Of a stretch of 21,111 nt of DNA, positions 14,689-21,111 are shown one piece after another; position 1 is the stretch's first letter; every line of letters starts with the position of its first letter. Where the stretch lies: NCBI GenBank assembly GCA_934330725.1, contig CAKRGM010000042.1, positions 1 to 21,111 on the forward strand, written 5' to 3'. A model generated the notes under the pieces. The model ran no database searches. It was not told where the DNA came from and worked only from the letters and a program-made list of their open reading frames with translations. The translations under genes were made by a program, and so were the position numbers. This stretch comes from an uncultured Lachnospiraceae bacterium. GTDB taxonomy: Bacteria; Bacillota; Clostridia; Lachnospirales; Lachnospiraceae.

Positions 14689-14790
14689 TCAAACATATTT
14701 TGTATATCTTCCGCCGCCTATTTTTATAATTTTTCCTGCCTTAACAAGCTCTGTTAATGTTCTCTGAATAGTCGTCTGGCTTAGGAACTT
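14689..14790 (-). pseudogene. Frameshifted remnant of a winged-helix C-terminus
   Basis: One minus-strand frame ends TLTELVKAGKIIKIGGGRY followed by TKYV and a stop. The preceding codons SQTTIQR continue it only after a one-base shift at an AAA run near 14760-14762. The joined text reads like the recognition helix and wing of the helix-turn-helix domain found at the end of Fic- or RecG/AlbA-type proteins. No start or longer body exists. The rest of the gap to 14949 holds only short unrecognised frames, such as NSLKDYLEENLHEEE on the plus strand. Confidence 0.45.
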
Positions 14791-14949
14791 TCTTTTCCTC
14801 CACAATATAATGCTGTGATTGTAAACTTAGGACAGTCTATCGACAGACCAACAAATATCATGTGTTGAGAAATTAGTAAAAATATAAATTCGTTGAAAGA
14901 CTATCTTGAAGAAAATCTCCATGAAGAAGAAAATATACCGTCAAAATAA

Positions 14950-15345
14950 TTATTCCAATGCTCTCTTTAAATCGAAAATAAATTGTTTTTGTTGCTTTTT
15001 CAAATAAGTTTTTACAAAAGGTTTCATAAACCACTTTTTAGGTGTTACATTTTCTGTAAAGTTAATTTGAGTTTCAGTTCCTTTAGCAGTAAAAATACCA
15101 ATCCAATTACCTTTCATATTGCTATTTTCCATATCAAATTCCAAGCGTTTATATGGTTCTACAACTGTAACAATAAATGTTGTAGCATATCCGCCTTTTG
15201 TGTACTCAATAAATTGTTTGTCATTAATCATTTCTGTTTTGCTTAAATCACTTCGCCATGTGCTATATTTATCAACAGCTAAAACAATGTCCCAAACTTT
15301 ATGGATATCAGCACTGATAATTGTATTTATATTGGAAATCGCCAC
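14950..15345 (-). CDS. SRPBCC (START-like) family protein
   Basis: The protein follows the helix-grip ligand-binding fold: AISNINTIISADIHKVWDIV, then KYSTWRSDLSK, a series of beta strands (FIEYTKGGYATTFIVTV, LEFDMENSNMKGNWIGIF) and a long basic C-terminal helix (VKTYLKKQQKQFIFDLKRAL). SRPBCC proteins bind hydrophobic ligands, so the true ligand is unknown. The frame opens at an ATG at 15384 with no ribosome site. I prefer the GTG at 15345, which follows AAAGGA by ten bases and gives the usual family N-terminus (131 residues). It is the last gene of a six-gene run. The upstream macro-domain gene ends about 50 bases before the chosen start. Confidence 0.78.
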   Translation of the reverse strand: MAISNINTIISADIHKVWDIVLAVDKYSTWRSDLSKTEMINDKQFIEYTKGGYATTFIVTVVEPYKRLEFDMENSNMKGNWIGIFTAKGTETQINFTENVTPKKWFMKPFVKTYLKKQQKQFIFDLKRALE

Positions 15346-15394
15346 TTTTTCATTTTCCTTTCTTTGCTGTTTCGGTTCAAACATACGCGGTTCA

Positions 15395-15925
15395 TCATAA
15401 CATTTCCGCTCTGCAATGATCTACCTCTGTTTCATAAACTGACTTCGTGTGTGCATCAAATAATACCCACTCCACCAAATCAAAACTATCAGGATTATCC
15501 TGCAAAAATCTGTTAACTGTATGTACTGCAATTTTTGCTGCCAGTTCTACCGGAAATCTGTACACGCCTGTAGATATAGACGGAAATGCAATAGATCTGA
15601 TTTCATTATCCATTGCCAGTTTCATAGAATTAAAATAGCAGCCTGCAAGAAGCTCCTTTTCTTTACTCTTACCGCCATTCCAAATCGGGCCGACTGTATG
15701 TATCACATAGGCGCATGGCAAATTATATGCCTTTGTAATCTTTGCCTCTCCCGTCTCACAGCCATGAAGTGTTCTGCACTCAGCAAGAAGTTCTGGTCCT
15801 GCTGCACGATGAATTGCGCCATCAACACCACCTCCACCAAGAAGTGAATTATTAGCAGCATTCACGATTGCCTGTACATCTGTAATCTTTGTTATGTCAC
15901 CTTTTACAGTCTTGATTAAATACAT
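15395..15925 (-). CDS. Macro-domain ADP-ribose hydrolase (YmdB-like)
   Basis: The 176-residue protein is a stand-alone macro domain. It has GDITKITDVQAIVNAANNSL with GGGGVDGAIHRAAG after it, then YVIHTVGPIW and FPSISTGVYRFP, all characteristic of the MacroD/YmdB class. These enzymes remove acetyl or ADP-ribose from O-acetyl-ADP-ribose or from ADP-ribosylated proteins and nucleic acids. The Asn in VNAANN and the GVDGAIH loop required for catalysis are present. AAAGGA lies seven bases before the start. It follows the YaiI-like gene after 13 bases in the operon. No ADP-ribosyltransferase partner is visible nearby. Confidence 0.92.
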   Translation of the reverse strand: MYLIKTVKGDITKITDVQAIVNAANNSLLGGGGVDGAIHRAAGPELLAECRTLHGCETGEAKITKAYNLPCAYVIHTVGPIWNGGKSKEKELLAGCYFNSMKLAMDNEIRSIAFPSISTGVYRFPVELAAKIAVHTVNRFLQDNPDSFDLVEWVLFDAHTKSVYETEVDHCRAEML

Positions 15926-15938
15926 TATCTATCCTTTC

Positions 15939-16412
15939 TTAAACAGTTCCATTCTGATCAACATCTTTTGATTTTGCCATCAGTATGAGTTTTTCAAAGG
16001 ACCGGGCAAAGCGTACATCATCTTCATCTGTACGCTTTCTCGGACCCTTAATATGATTCTTATGAGAGCTTCGCCTTGCTTTCTTGTTAATGTGTCTCTC
16101 CATCAACAGCTGGTCTATATTTTCATTCGTGTACCACTTGCCGGATTGATGGATGGCATACGCACCTTTTACAAGTGCCATAGCTGCAACTCCGTAATCC
16201 TGAGATACTACCACATCACCTTTATGACAAATACTAATCAACTTATAATCTACGGCATCTGCCCCTGCACCAACTACTATCACTTCGCTGTAGTCAGAAT
16301 ATAACACATGGTTCGTATCACACAACAATGTAACTGGAATATTATATTTTTCTGCAATTGTCTCTACTATGCCAACTACCGGGCAGGCATCTGCATCTAC
16401 TAATATCTGCAT
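15939..16412 (-). CDS. YaiI/YqxD (UPF0178, DUF188) family protein
   Basis: The protein of 157 residues starts MQILVDADACPV, the acidic strand-loop found in all members of this NYN/PIN-like family. It continues with VVSQDYGVAAMALVKGAYAIH and a basic end with RHINKKARRSSHKNHIKGPR (split) and DDVRFARSFEKLI. Conserved aspartates suggest a metal-dependent nuclease fold, but the biochemical role is unknown. A TTG four codons upstream is also in frame, but GGGGAT lies close before the ATG at 16412, so I take that. It stands 25 bases after the VOC gene and 13 before the macro-domain gene. Confidence 0.88.
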   Translation of the reverse strand: MQILVDADACPVVGIVETIAEKYNIPVTLLCDTNHVLYSDYSEVIVVGAGADAVDYKLISICHKGDVVVSQDYGVAAMALVKGAYAIHQSGKWYTNENIDQLLMERHINKKARRSSHKNHIKGPRKRTDEDDVRFARSFEKLILMAKSKDVDQNGTV

Positions 16413-16437
16413 TATTATCCCCAAATCTTATCCTACA

Positions 16438-16809
16438 TTAATTGTAATTGACTGGTGTTCGCACTTCTATAAGATTTCCTGACGGATCATAAAATCTTAC
16501 GAGCTTCTGTCTGCTTTCAAGTTCGGTTAATTCAGTAACATAATTTACAACATACTGTCCGGACTCCAGTTTTTTAATTACGCTTTCTATATTGTTATCT
16601 TCAAAATACAGTTCCATCATATTATTATGTGGAATCGCAGGTATTTTTTTACTATCATGCCATACGTCTACATCCTGTAATACAAGCCCCTCTGACATTA
16701 TCACATTGCCTTCCAGTCTTGTAATCACACGCAGCCCAAACAATTCCTCATAAAATTTAATTGATTCCTCAATATCATTAACTATAATCAAAATATTTTT
16801 CAATCTCAT
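16438..16809 (-). CDS. VOC (glyoxalase/bleomycin resistance-like) family protein
   Basis: The 123-residue protein has the paired beta-alpha-beta-beta-beta modules of vicinal-oxygen-chelate proteins. The first is MRLKNILIIVNDIEESIKFY with EELFGLRVI, and the C-terminal strand is VRFYDPSGNLIEVR, which contributes the Glu metal ligand. An ELYFEDNNIE segment sits between the modules. Members bind a metal and act on small electrophiles or bind drugs. The substrate cannot be named. The ATG overlaps the stop of the DUF4186 gene by four bases (ATGA), so translation is coupled. Confidence 0.85.
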   Translation of the reverse strand: MRLKNILIIVNDIEESIKFYEELFGLRVITRLEGNVIMSEGLVLQDVDVWHDSKKIPAIPHNNMMELYFEDNNIESVIKKLESGQYVVNYVTELTELESRQKLVRFYDPSGNLIEVRTPVNYN

Positions 16810-17186
16810 GATTTATGTCCCTGCCTCTCCAGTTCTCTTTGTATCCACGTCATAATTACATCTACAAGATAATCCTGCTGTACCTGACTTAATTCTTTGC
16901 CGGGCTGCATTTTATGCCATTTTCGGATGCATTCTCTACAGCAGATTGCAGTCGCATGCTGGACAATAAATACCGGATGTCCTTTTGTAGGTGTCTGTTT
17001 TCCATCATTTGGTATGTATGCCGGAGCTTGTCTCTTTGAGATAAAATCTTTTGCGTGTTGCCTGATAGTATCAAGTCCCTTTTCATTTATGTAATCAATA
17101 TCTTTCTGCTTCAGATGAAAGCTGCTCCTGAACTTAGAATTCCCTAATCTTTCAAATAATTGCCTGTACCATTCCTCTTTTGTCAT
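16806..17186 (-). CDS. DUF4186 family protein
   Basis: The 126-residue protein matches the DUF4186 pattern: ERLGNSKFRSSFHLK, then RQHAKDFISKRQAPAYIPND, then GKQTPTKGHPVFIVQHATAI and CCRECIRKWHKM. The Cys-Cys-x-x-Cys cluster and the His pair suggest a metal site, but the function is unknown. It starts one base within the stop of the PNPOx gene (TAATG) and ends with an ATGA overlap with the VOC gene. The three genes are therefore translated in a coupled run. Confidence 0.85.
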   Translation of the reverse strand: MTKEEWYRQLFERLGNSKFRSSFHLKQKDIDYINEKGLDTIRQHAKDFISKRQAPAYIPNDGKQTPTKGHPVFIVQHATAICCRECIRKWHKMQPGKELSQVQQDYLVDVIMTWIQRELERQGHKS

Positions 17187-17578
17187 TAAAATTTCACTAC
17201 TTCCGGTTCATGTGTAAATGATGAAAATGTAGCTGTAGCATTCTTGAAATAAAATACCTCTGTATTTCCATCATCTGCCGAATACATCTTCTGTAAAGAT
17301 GGATAAGTATCAAGCATTGACTGTCTTGCTTCCCTGCGGTCATCTTCTACAAGTTCCCCAGCTACACGAAGCCACTCCCCATCCATAAATGCACAGATTT
17401 CTACTTTTGGATTAGTGTGAATCTGCTTAGAAACATCCTTTGATTTACCAGTCTGAATATAAAGTTTTCCTTCAAAAATGTGAGCTGTTCCAAATGGTCT
17501 CACTCTCGGCTGGTCGCCTTCTACTGTTGCTAAATAATATGTCTCTGCTTCTTTTAAAAATTTAACTACTCTTTCCAT
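17186..17578 (-). CDS. Pyridoxamine 5'-phosphate oxidase-like flavin-binding protein
   Basis: The protein of 130 residues has the split-barrel fold, with YYLATVEGDQPRVRPFGTAH followed by FEGKLYIQTGKSKDVSKQI, NPKVEICAFMDGEWLRV and a C-terminal YFKNATATFSSF segment. Such proteins bind FMN or F420. Length and pattern fit the small PNPOx-like group often annotated as NimA/HugZ-like or general stress family. The reaction is unknown. I take the ATG at 17578, where GGAG lies six bases upstream. The frame continues 38 codons upstream through the repeat, and that part is not protein sequence typical of the family. It is the first gene of the operon behind a clear promoter. Confidence 0.85.
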   Translation of the reverse strand: MERVVKFLKEAETYYLATVEGDQPRVRPFGTAHIFEGKLYIQTGKSKDVSKQIHTNPKVEICAFMDGEWLRVAGELVEDDRREARQSMLDTYPSLQKMYSADDGNTEVFYFKNATATFSSFTHEPEVVKF

Positions 17579-17689
17579 TATAATCTCCATTCCGCAGACG
17601 CTTTGCGCCGGAAAAATCGTAAGCTGGATTTCAGATTCAGCTCTGCGATTATGGTAACTTTGTGGCGCCTGCAACACAAATAACCGTGT
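17579..17689 (-). repeat. Structured leader repeat, copy C
   Basis: The 58-base core (17632-17689) differs from copy B at about five positions. The 3' part is also shared and ends in GCGGAATGGAGATTATAATG, which supplies the ribosome site and start of the PNPOx gene. The hairpins GGTTATTTGTG / CACAAAGTTACC, GCTGAAT / ATCCAGC and CGCA / TGCG are kept with one mismatch in each of the first two. In the first stem the third pair is U-A here, C-G in copy B and U-G in copy A, all pairable on the minus-strand RNA. The outer hairpin is missing. Confidence 0.85.
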
Positions 17690-17752
17690 CATACTCAGTC
17701 ATCTCTGTTGTTCTACAAAAAAATACCAGTTAATACATTACTCAATAATAGA

Positions 17753-17782
17753 ATTATACCACTATTCACCCTTTTTCAACAA
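17753..17782 (-). promoter_or_regulatory. Extended -10 promoter of the six-gene operon
   Basis: On the minus strand TGG precedes a perfect TATAAT (17753-17758), with GTTGAA 16 bases upstream as a fair -35 box. Transcription would begin near 17746, giving a leader of about 165 bases that contains the whole of repeat copy C. The repeat is therefore transcribed in the sense direction. The remaining bases up to 17869 show no clear terminator for the upstream helicase gene. Confidence 0.75.
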
Positions 17783-17869
17783 ACACTACTCCATATATTT
17801 TTCCAGACACTAAATAATTGCGAACCAGCTTATAGATTTTCACAATTATCTTATAATTACGACTAATAT

Positions 17870-20362
17870 TTATCTGCCTGTATCCACTGCCAGATATCTT
17901 CTGCGATAATATTCCATAGTACGATATTCTAAGATATCTTTCATATGCTTCTTAAAAGCGTCATTTTCAATAGCTTCTTTTAAATCATCTCTAATCGCAA
18001 GTACATACCCTTCCTTCTCAACAAAAAAGCCCTTCCCGGATGCTTTTAGGAATTTGACAGGCATGTTCTTTGCTTTACTCAGATGTTGTTTGTCCGTCAT
18101 TGCTTTATAGTCAGCATAAGATATGTTTGCTGCAAAATCTTTCCAATTCTTTCCATAATCAAAGAACCTTTTCCAAGCTGCCAATACATCTTCATCTCTA
18201 ACTGCCAAGCGTATATTTCCTTGATTATAAAAACTGTATAAAACAGGCATTTTGTAGACCTTCTGCATATCTGTGGTTTCAATTAACGACAGAAACTCTC
18301 TTCCAATTCCTGAATATAGCTTTTTCTCATCCTCAGACAGCGCCTGCATTTCATTTAGAAATTCTAAATACCTTCGAAACGGATTTTCCTTTGCATGTTT
18401 AATACAATATTGATAAATATCATCGTCCATATATGTAAAAAACTCTATTCGCGAAGGAACTTTTCCACCCAACAATTCTTTCACTCTGTAAAATTCATTT
18501 TTAATCCGCTCCTTAATAGTTAATGATTTTTTATCCAATTCTTTGAATAAATCAATCAGTCGCATATCAAAGTCTACAATACAGTCATCAGGGTATTCTA
18601 CAGTATAATAATCAATGGCATTATCTTTTTCAAAGCTTTTCCCTCCGCTCAATAATAACGGAGCCCTGCCTGCCTTTTCATAATTACCAATGAAATCCAA
18701 AACATTTAAATACGATTTTCCTTTACTGGTTCTAAGTCCACGGCCTAACTGTTGTAAAAATACTATCGGTGATTCCGTAGGTCTCAAAAACATGACCATA
18801 TCAAGTGAAGCAATATCAACACCCTCATTAAACATATCTACAGAGAAAATCACTCTTATATCCTGCTTTTTAAGTTTTTCTATAGCTTTATCCCTGTCTT
18901 CTGAATATTCACCATCTGCATTACTATATACTGCAACCGACTCTATGCCTCTTGCGCAAAACTCTCTAGCCATTTCCTCTGCATGCTGTCTTGAACAACA
19001 AAAACCAAGGGCTCTTTTTGAATGATATTTCATATAGTACTTATATATTAAGTCGTACCGCTTATCATTTCCTATATATGCAGCATTCAAATCTTTTTCA
19101 TCATAGCGGCCTTTCACAAGGTGAAATGATGAATAATCGGTTTCATCATATATCCCGTAATAATGAAATGGAACAAGCACACCTTTATTAATTGCTTCTT
19201 TCAGCGAAATTTCATATGGCACATTATAATCACATATTTCATAAATATTTTTGCCATCCATTCTTTCAGGCGTTGCTGTAAGTCCGAGCAAAAACTGTGG
19301 CTTAAAATAATCTACTATTCTCTGGTATTGATCATTTACCGCATGATGAAACTCATCAATGACTATATAATCAAAATAATCGGATGTAAAATAGTCCTCT
19401 GTCAAATACTCATTTCTTCCAAGTGTGGCAACCGATGCAAATATTACAGATTTATCAGTATCTTTCTGTTTTCCATAGAAAAATCCATAATCATCTGAGT
19501 GTCTGACATTTTTAAAAGATATTGCTGCCTGCTTTAATATTTCCTCTCTATGTGCAACAAATAAAACGTGTTTATACTTAGCAGAGTCAAATGCCGCCAG
19601 ATAAGTCTTTCCTACCCCGGTAGCCGCCTGTACCAATCCTTTTGTTGCTCCTTCTGCCCTACTGTCTTCCAGAGCATATAAAGCTTCTATCTGTGGTCCT
19701 CTTGGCTGAAACAACACTTCCACCTTAGTATCGGCATTATCTTCAAAATCATCATATTTTGCCAGATCTTTAGATACGGCAGGCTTATGCCAGTTCTTTG
19801 AATATCTGTTAAGCTCGTCATCATTAATCACAACCGAATGATTCTCAAACAAATCCACAAATGTATCATAAAACAAATTGAAATTCTTCTTATCTTCAAT
19901 ACTGCTAAAACGATAATTCCATTCAATACCTGAAGTTAATGCACTTCTTGAAATATTAGAAGAACCGATGTATATTTCTTCAATACTTTCATAATGAAAT
20001 ATATACGACTTTGGATGAAATGAACGTTCTTTATCATTATAGAATCTCAAATTCACACGATTGCCCAATTCCTTTTTTATCAGGCATAATGCTGAGGGCT
20101 GGGTAATTCCAAGATAATTTCCGGTTAAAATTCGTATCTGTGCACCACGATCCAGGGCCGACTTCAAATCTTTTAGAATCATTCTAACCCCTGATTCCAT
20201 CAAAAATGAAACAATAATGTCAATCTTCTTTGCCCTTAACATACTCATTTTTAGCTGATAATATAAATAACGTTTTTTATTTTTATCACCTGTCATAACA
20301 TCTGTATGTTCTATTTGTACCCCATCAATCTCTATATTCTCCGCAAAATCAGATTGAGCCAT
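17870..20362 (-). CDS. Phospholipase D-like domain fused to a DEAH-box superfamily 2 helicase
   Basis: The 830-residue protein starts with a PLD-type nuclease-like domain (about 40-165) holding one HKD-type motif, HPKSYIF at 116 with GSSNISRSAL after it. The helicase core follows: ATGVGKT (247-253), DEFHH (336-340), LTATPERMDG, then the second RecA fold with FSVDMFNEGVDI and QQLGRGLRTSKGKS. About 280 residues of C-terminal domain remain, resembling the DUF3427 group. Such PLD-helicase fusions are often annotated as type III restriction-like or DNA-repair helicases. The start follows AGAGGTG seven bases upstream and overlaps the methyltransferase gene by 31 bases, so the two are coupled. A DNA-targeting role in defence or repair is inference. 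Confidence 0.88.
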   Translation of the reverse strand: MAQSDFAENIEIDGVQIEHTDVMTGDKNKKRYLYYQLKMSMLRAKKIDIIVSFLMESGVRMILKDLKSALDRGAQIRILTGNYLGITQPSALCLIKKELGNRVNLRFYNDKERSFHPKSYIFHYESIEEIYIGSSNISRSALTSGIEWNYRFSSIEDKKNFNLFYDTFVDLFENHSVVINDDELNRYSKNWHKPAVSKDLAKYDDFEDNADTKVEVLFQPRGPQIEALYALEDSRAEGATKGLVQAATGVGKTYLAAFDSAKYKHVLFVAHREEILKQAAISFKNVRHSDDYGFFYGKQKDTDKSVIFASVATLGRNEYLTEDYFTSDYFDYIVIDEFHHAVNDQYQRIVDYFKPQFLLGLTATPERMDGKNIYEICDYNVPYEISLKEAINKGVLVPFHYYGIYDETDYSSFHLVKGRYDEKDLNAAYIGNDKRYDLIYKYYMKYHSKRALGFCCSRQHAEEMAREFCARGIESVAVYSNADGEYSEDRDKAIEKLKKQDIRVIFSVDMFNEGVDIASLDMVMFLRPTESPIVFLQQLGRGLRTSKGKSYLNVLDFIGNYEKAGRAPLLLSGGKSFEKDNAIDYYTVEYPDDCIVDFDMRLIDLFKELDKKSLTIKERIKNEFYRVKELLGGKVPSRIEFFTYMDDDIYQYCIKHAKENPFRRYLEFLNEMQALSEDEKKLYSGIGREFLSLIETTDMQKVYKMPVLYSFYNQGNIRLAVRDEDVLAAWKRFFDYGKNWKDFAANISYADYKAMTDKQHLSKAKNMPVKFLKASGKGFFVEKEGYVLAIRDDLKEAIENDAFKKHMKDILEYRTMEYYRRRYLAVDTGR

Positions 20363-20925
20363 TTTTCTTCACCTCTTCCTGGTCTTACATCCGAAGTTAT
20401 CCATTGTTCTTCTATTCGTAATCCATCTATTTTTTTTAAAAAATTTTTAAATAATTCCTCGGTCATATCTGTAAAATATCGTCCATTTCTGACGCCCTCA
20501 AACCTTCCATACTTAAATGATGTATAAATGATACCTTCTGATTTTAGAGCACTTACCATTTTTCTCATCACACTGGCAAGTTCATCAGCAGGCAAATGTA
20601 AAATAGAAGAGCATGCCCATATGCCATTATACTTATCTAATTCTGATAATTCCTGGAACATCATATGCTTCACTTTAATTTCTGTATTTTCGCCAGCCAG
20701 CTTGCACAACTCTTTGGAACCATCAACGGCATCTACTATATACCCCTGCTCAAGAAAATACTTCGTATCACGCCCGGAACCACATCCAAAATCAAGTATA
20801 TAAGAACCTTTTTTTAATTTTGCCAAAAAAAGTTCTTGTATAGAAGTAAACTCTACATTAATGGTATTTTTATAAAATTCATCAGCATTACAATCATAAT
20901 AGTGAATTGTTGAGTTGATTTTCAT
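20332..20925 (-). CDS. Class I SAM-dependent methyltransferase
   Basis: The protein of 197 residues has a Rossmann-like SAM-binding core: motif I YILDFGCGSGRDTKYFLEQG near residues 50-69, the acidic end of strand two in YIVDAVDGS, and motif IV-like NGIWACSSILHLPADEL. The lack of an N/DPPY motif argues against a DNA adenine methylase; the pattern is closer to small-molecule or protein methylases such as TehB/UbiE-like. The ATG at 20925 is preceded by AAAGGA five bases upstream, while the ATG at 20946 is not. It overlaps the PLD-helicase gene by 31 bases in another frame, so the two are expected to be made together. Confidence 0.82.
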   Translation of the reverse strand: MKINSTIHYYDCNADEFYKNTINVEFTSIQELFLAKLKKGSYILDFGCGSGRDTKYFLEQGYIVDAVDGSKELCKLAGENTEIKVKHMMFQELSELDKYNGIWACSSILHLPADELASVMRKMVSALKSEGIIYTSFKYGRFEGVRNGRYFTDMTEELFKNFLKKIDGLRIEEQWITSDVRPGRGEEKWLNLILRRI

Positions 20926-20961
20926 AATATTCCTTTCTTTTTTCATTACATATAATAACTG

Positions 20962-20997
20962 CTACAAATCTGTAGATACTTTGATTAAATTTTAATC
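20962..20997. promoter_or_regulatory. Two dyads upstream of the methyltransferase-helicase pair
   Basis: CTACA-AATC-TGTAG (20962-20975) and the perfect palindrome GATTAAATTTTAATC (20983-20997) lie 40-75 bases before the start codon. The palindrome overlaps the likely promoter zone and could be an operator. A -10-like TATTAT is near the start, but no convincing -35 is seen. The rest, up to the window end, holds a 17-base word that also occurs inverted at the other end of the window. Confidence 0.4.
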
Positions 20998-21111
20998 CAA
21001 TAAATTCATATTGTCCAGCCTATAACGTTCTTTGCAGCTTTGAAAGGTAAATTTATTTTACAGCCTGCCAATTTGGAAGATTCATATTTTTCACATTTCT
21101 TATAAATTTAG

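Noticed and set aside
17870..20925. Calling the methyltransferase/PLD-helicase pair a DISARM system
   Set aside because: There is no DUF1998 protein and no DNA-methylase motif, and the PLD and helicase are fused. The known architecture is not met.
21013..21107. Possible C-terminal coding end at the window edge (minus strand)
   Set aside because: About 31 open codons between two stops, with no start codon and no recognisable family. Likely chance.

Overview
The window is AT-rich and looks like a low-GC Clostridia genome, most likely a member of the Lachnospiraceae. This rests on the base composition, strong AGGAGG-type ribosome binding sites, the Tn916-type integrase/excisionase pair, and family-level resemblance of the genes. 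The species cannot be told from this sequence. Every credible gene lies on the minus strand, so transcription runs from high to low coordinates throughout.

Region 1 (about 1-9.36 kb) looks like chromosomal housekeeping DNA. Read in the direction of transcription it holds a prolyl-tRNA editing protein, an iron-type alcohol dehydrogenase, an NCS2 purine permease with its own promoter and a strong terminator, and a small PucR-like regulator. The regulator's stop codon sits in the loop of a long terminator hairpin. Next comes a fused homocysteine methyltransferase/methylenetetrahydrofolate reductase with a good promoter. It is followed by a small membrane protein, a flavodoxin, a YbaK-type tRNA deacylase and a FliB-like lysine methylase.

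Region 2 (about 9.36-14.7 kb) is a mobile-element scar. It has a structured repeat block, a low-molecular-weight tyrosine phosphatase, a phased-repeat region beside a Tn916-type integrase, its excisionase, the cut-off 3' end of a second integrase, and a two-gene cassette of a MazG-like pyrophosphohydrolase plus a GIY-YIG/DUF2075 helicase.

Region 3 (about 14.95-17.75 kb) is a tight six-gene accessory operon. In order of transcription it encodes a flavin-nucleotide-binding (PNPOx-type) protein, DUF4186, a VOC protein, a YaiI/UPF0178 protein, a macro-domain hydrolase and an SRPBCC protein. It is driven by an extended -10 promoter. Region 4 (about 17.87-20.95 kb) is a SAM methyltransferase overlapping a phospholipase D-like/DEAH helicase fusion, a plausible DNA-processing or defence pair.

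The most interesting non-protein signal is a family of roughly 110-145 nt elements. Single copies sit directly in front of the MazG-like gene and the PNPOx gene, and a degenerate double copy precedes the prolyl-tRNA editing gene. All lie in the sense orientation, can fold into several successive hairpins, and in two copies end in the same ribosome binding site and start codon context. They may be a mobile or cis-regulatory leader RNA. No tRNA, rRNA or CRISPR array was seen.
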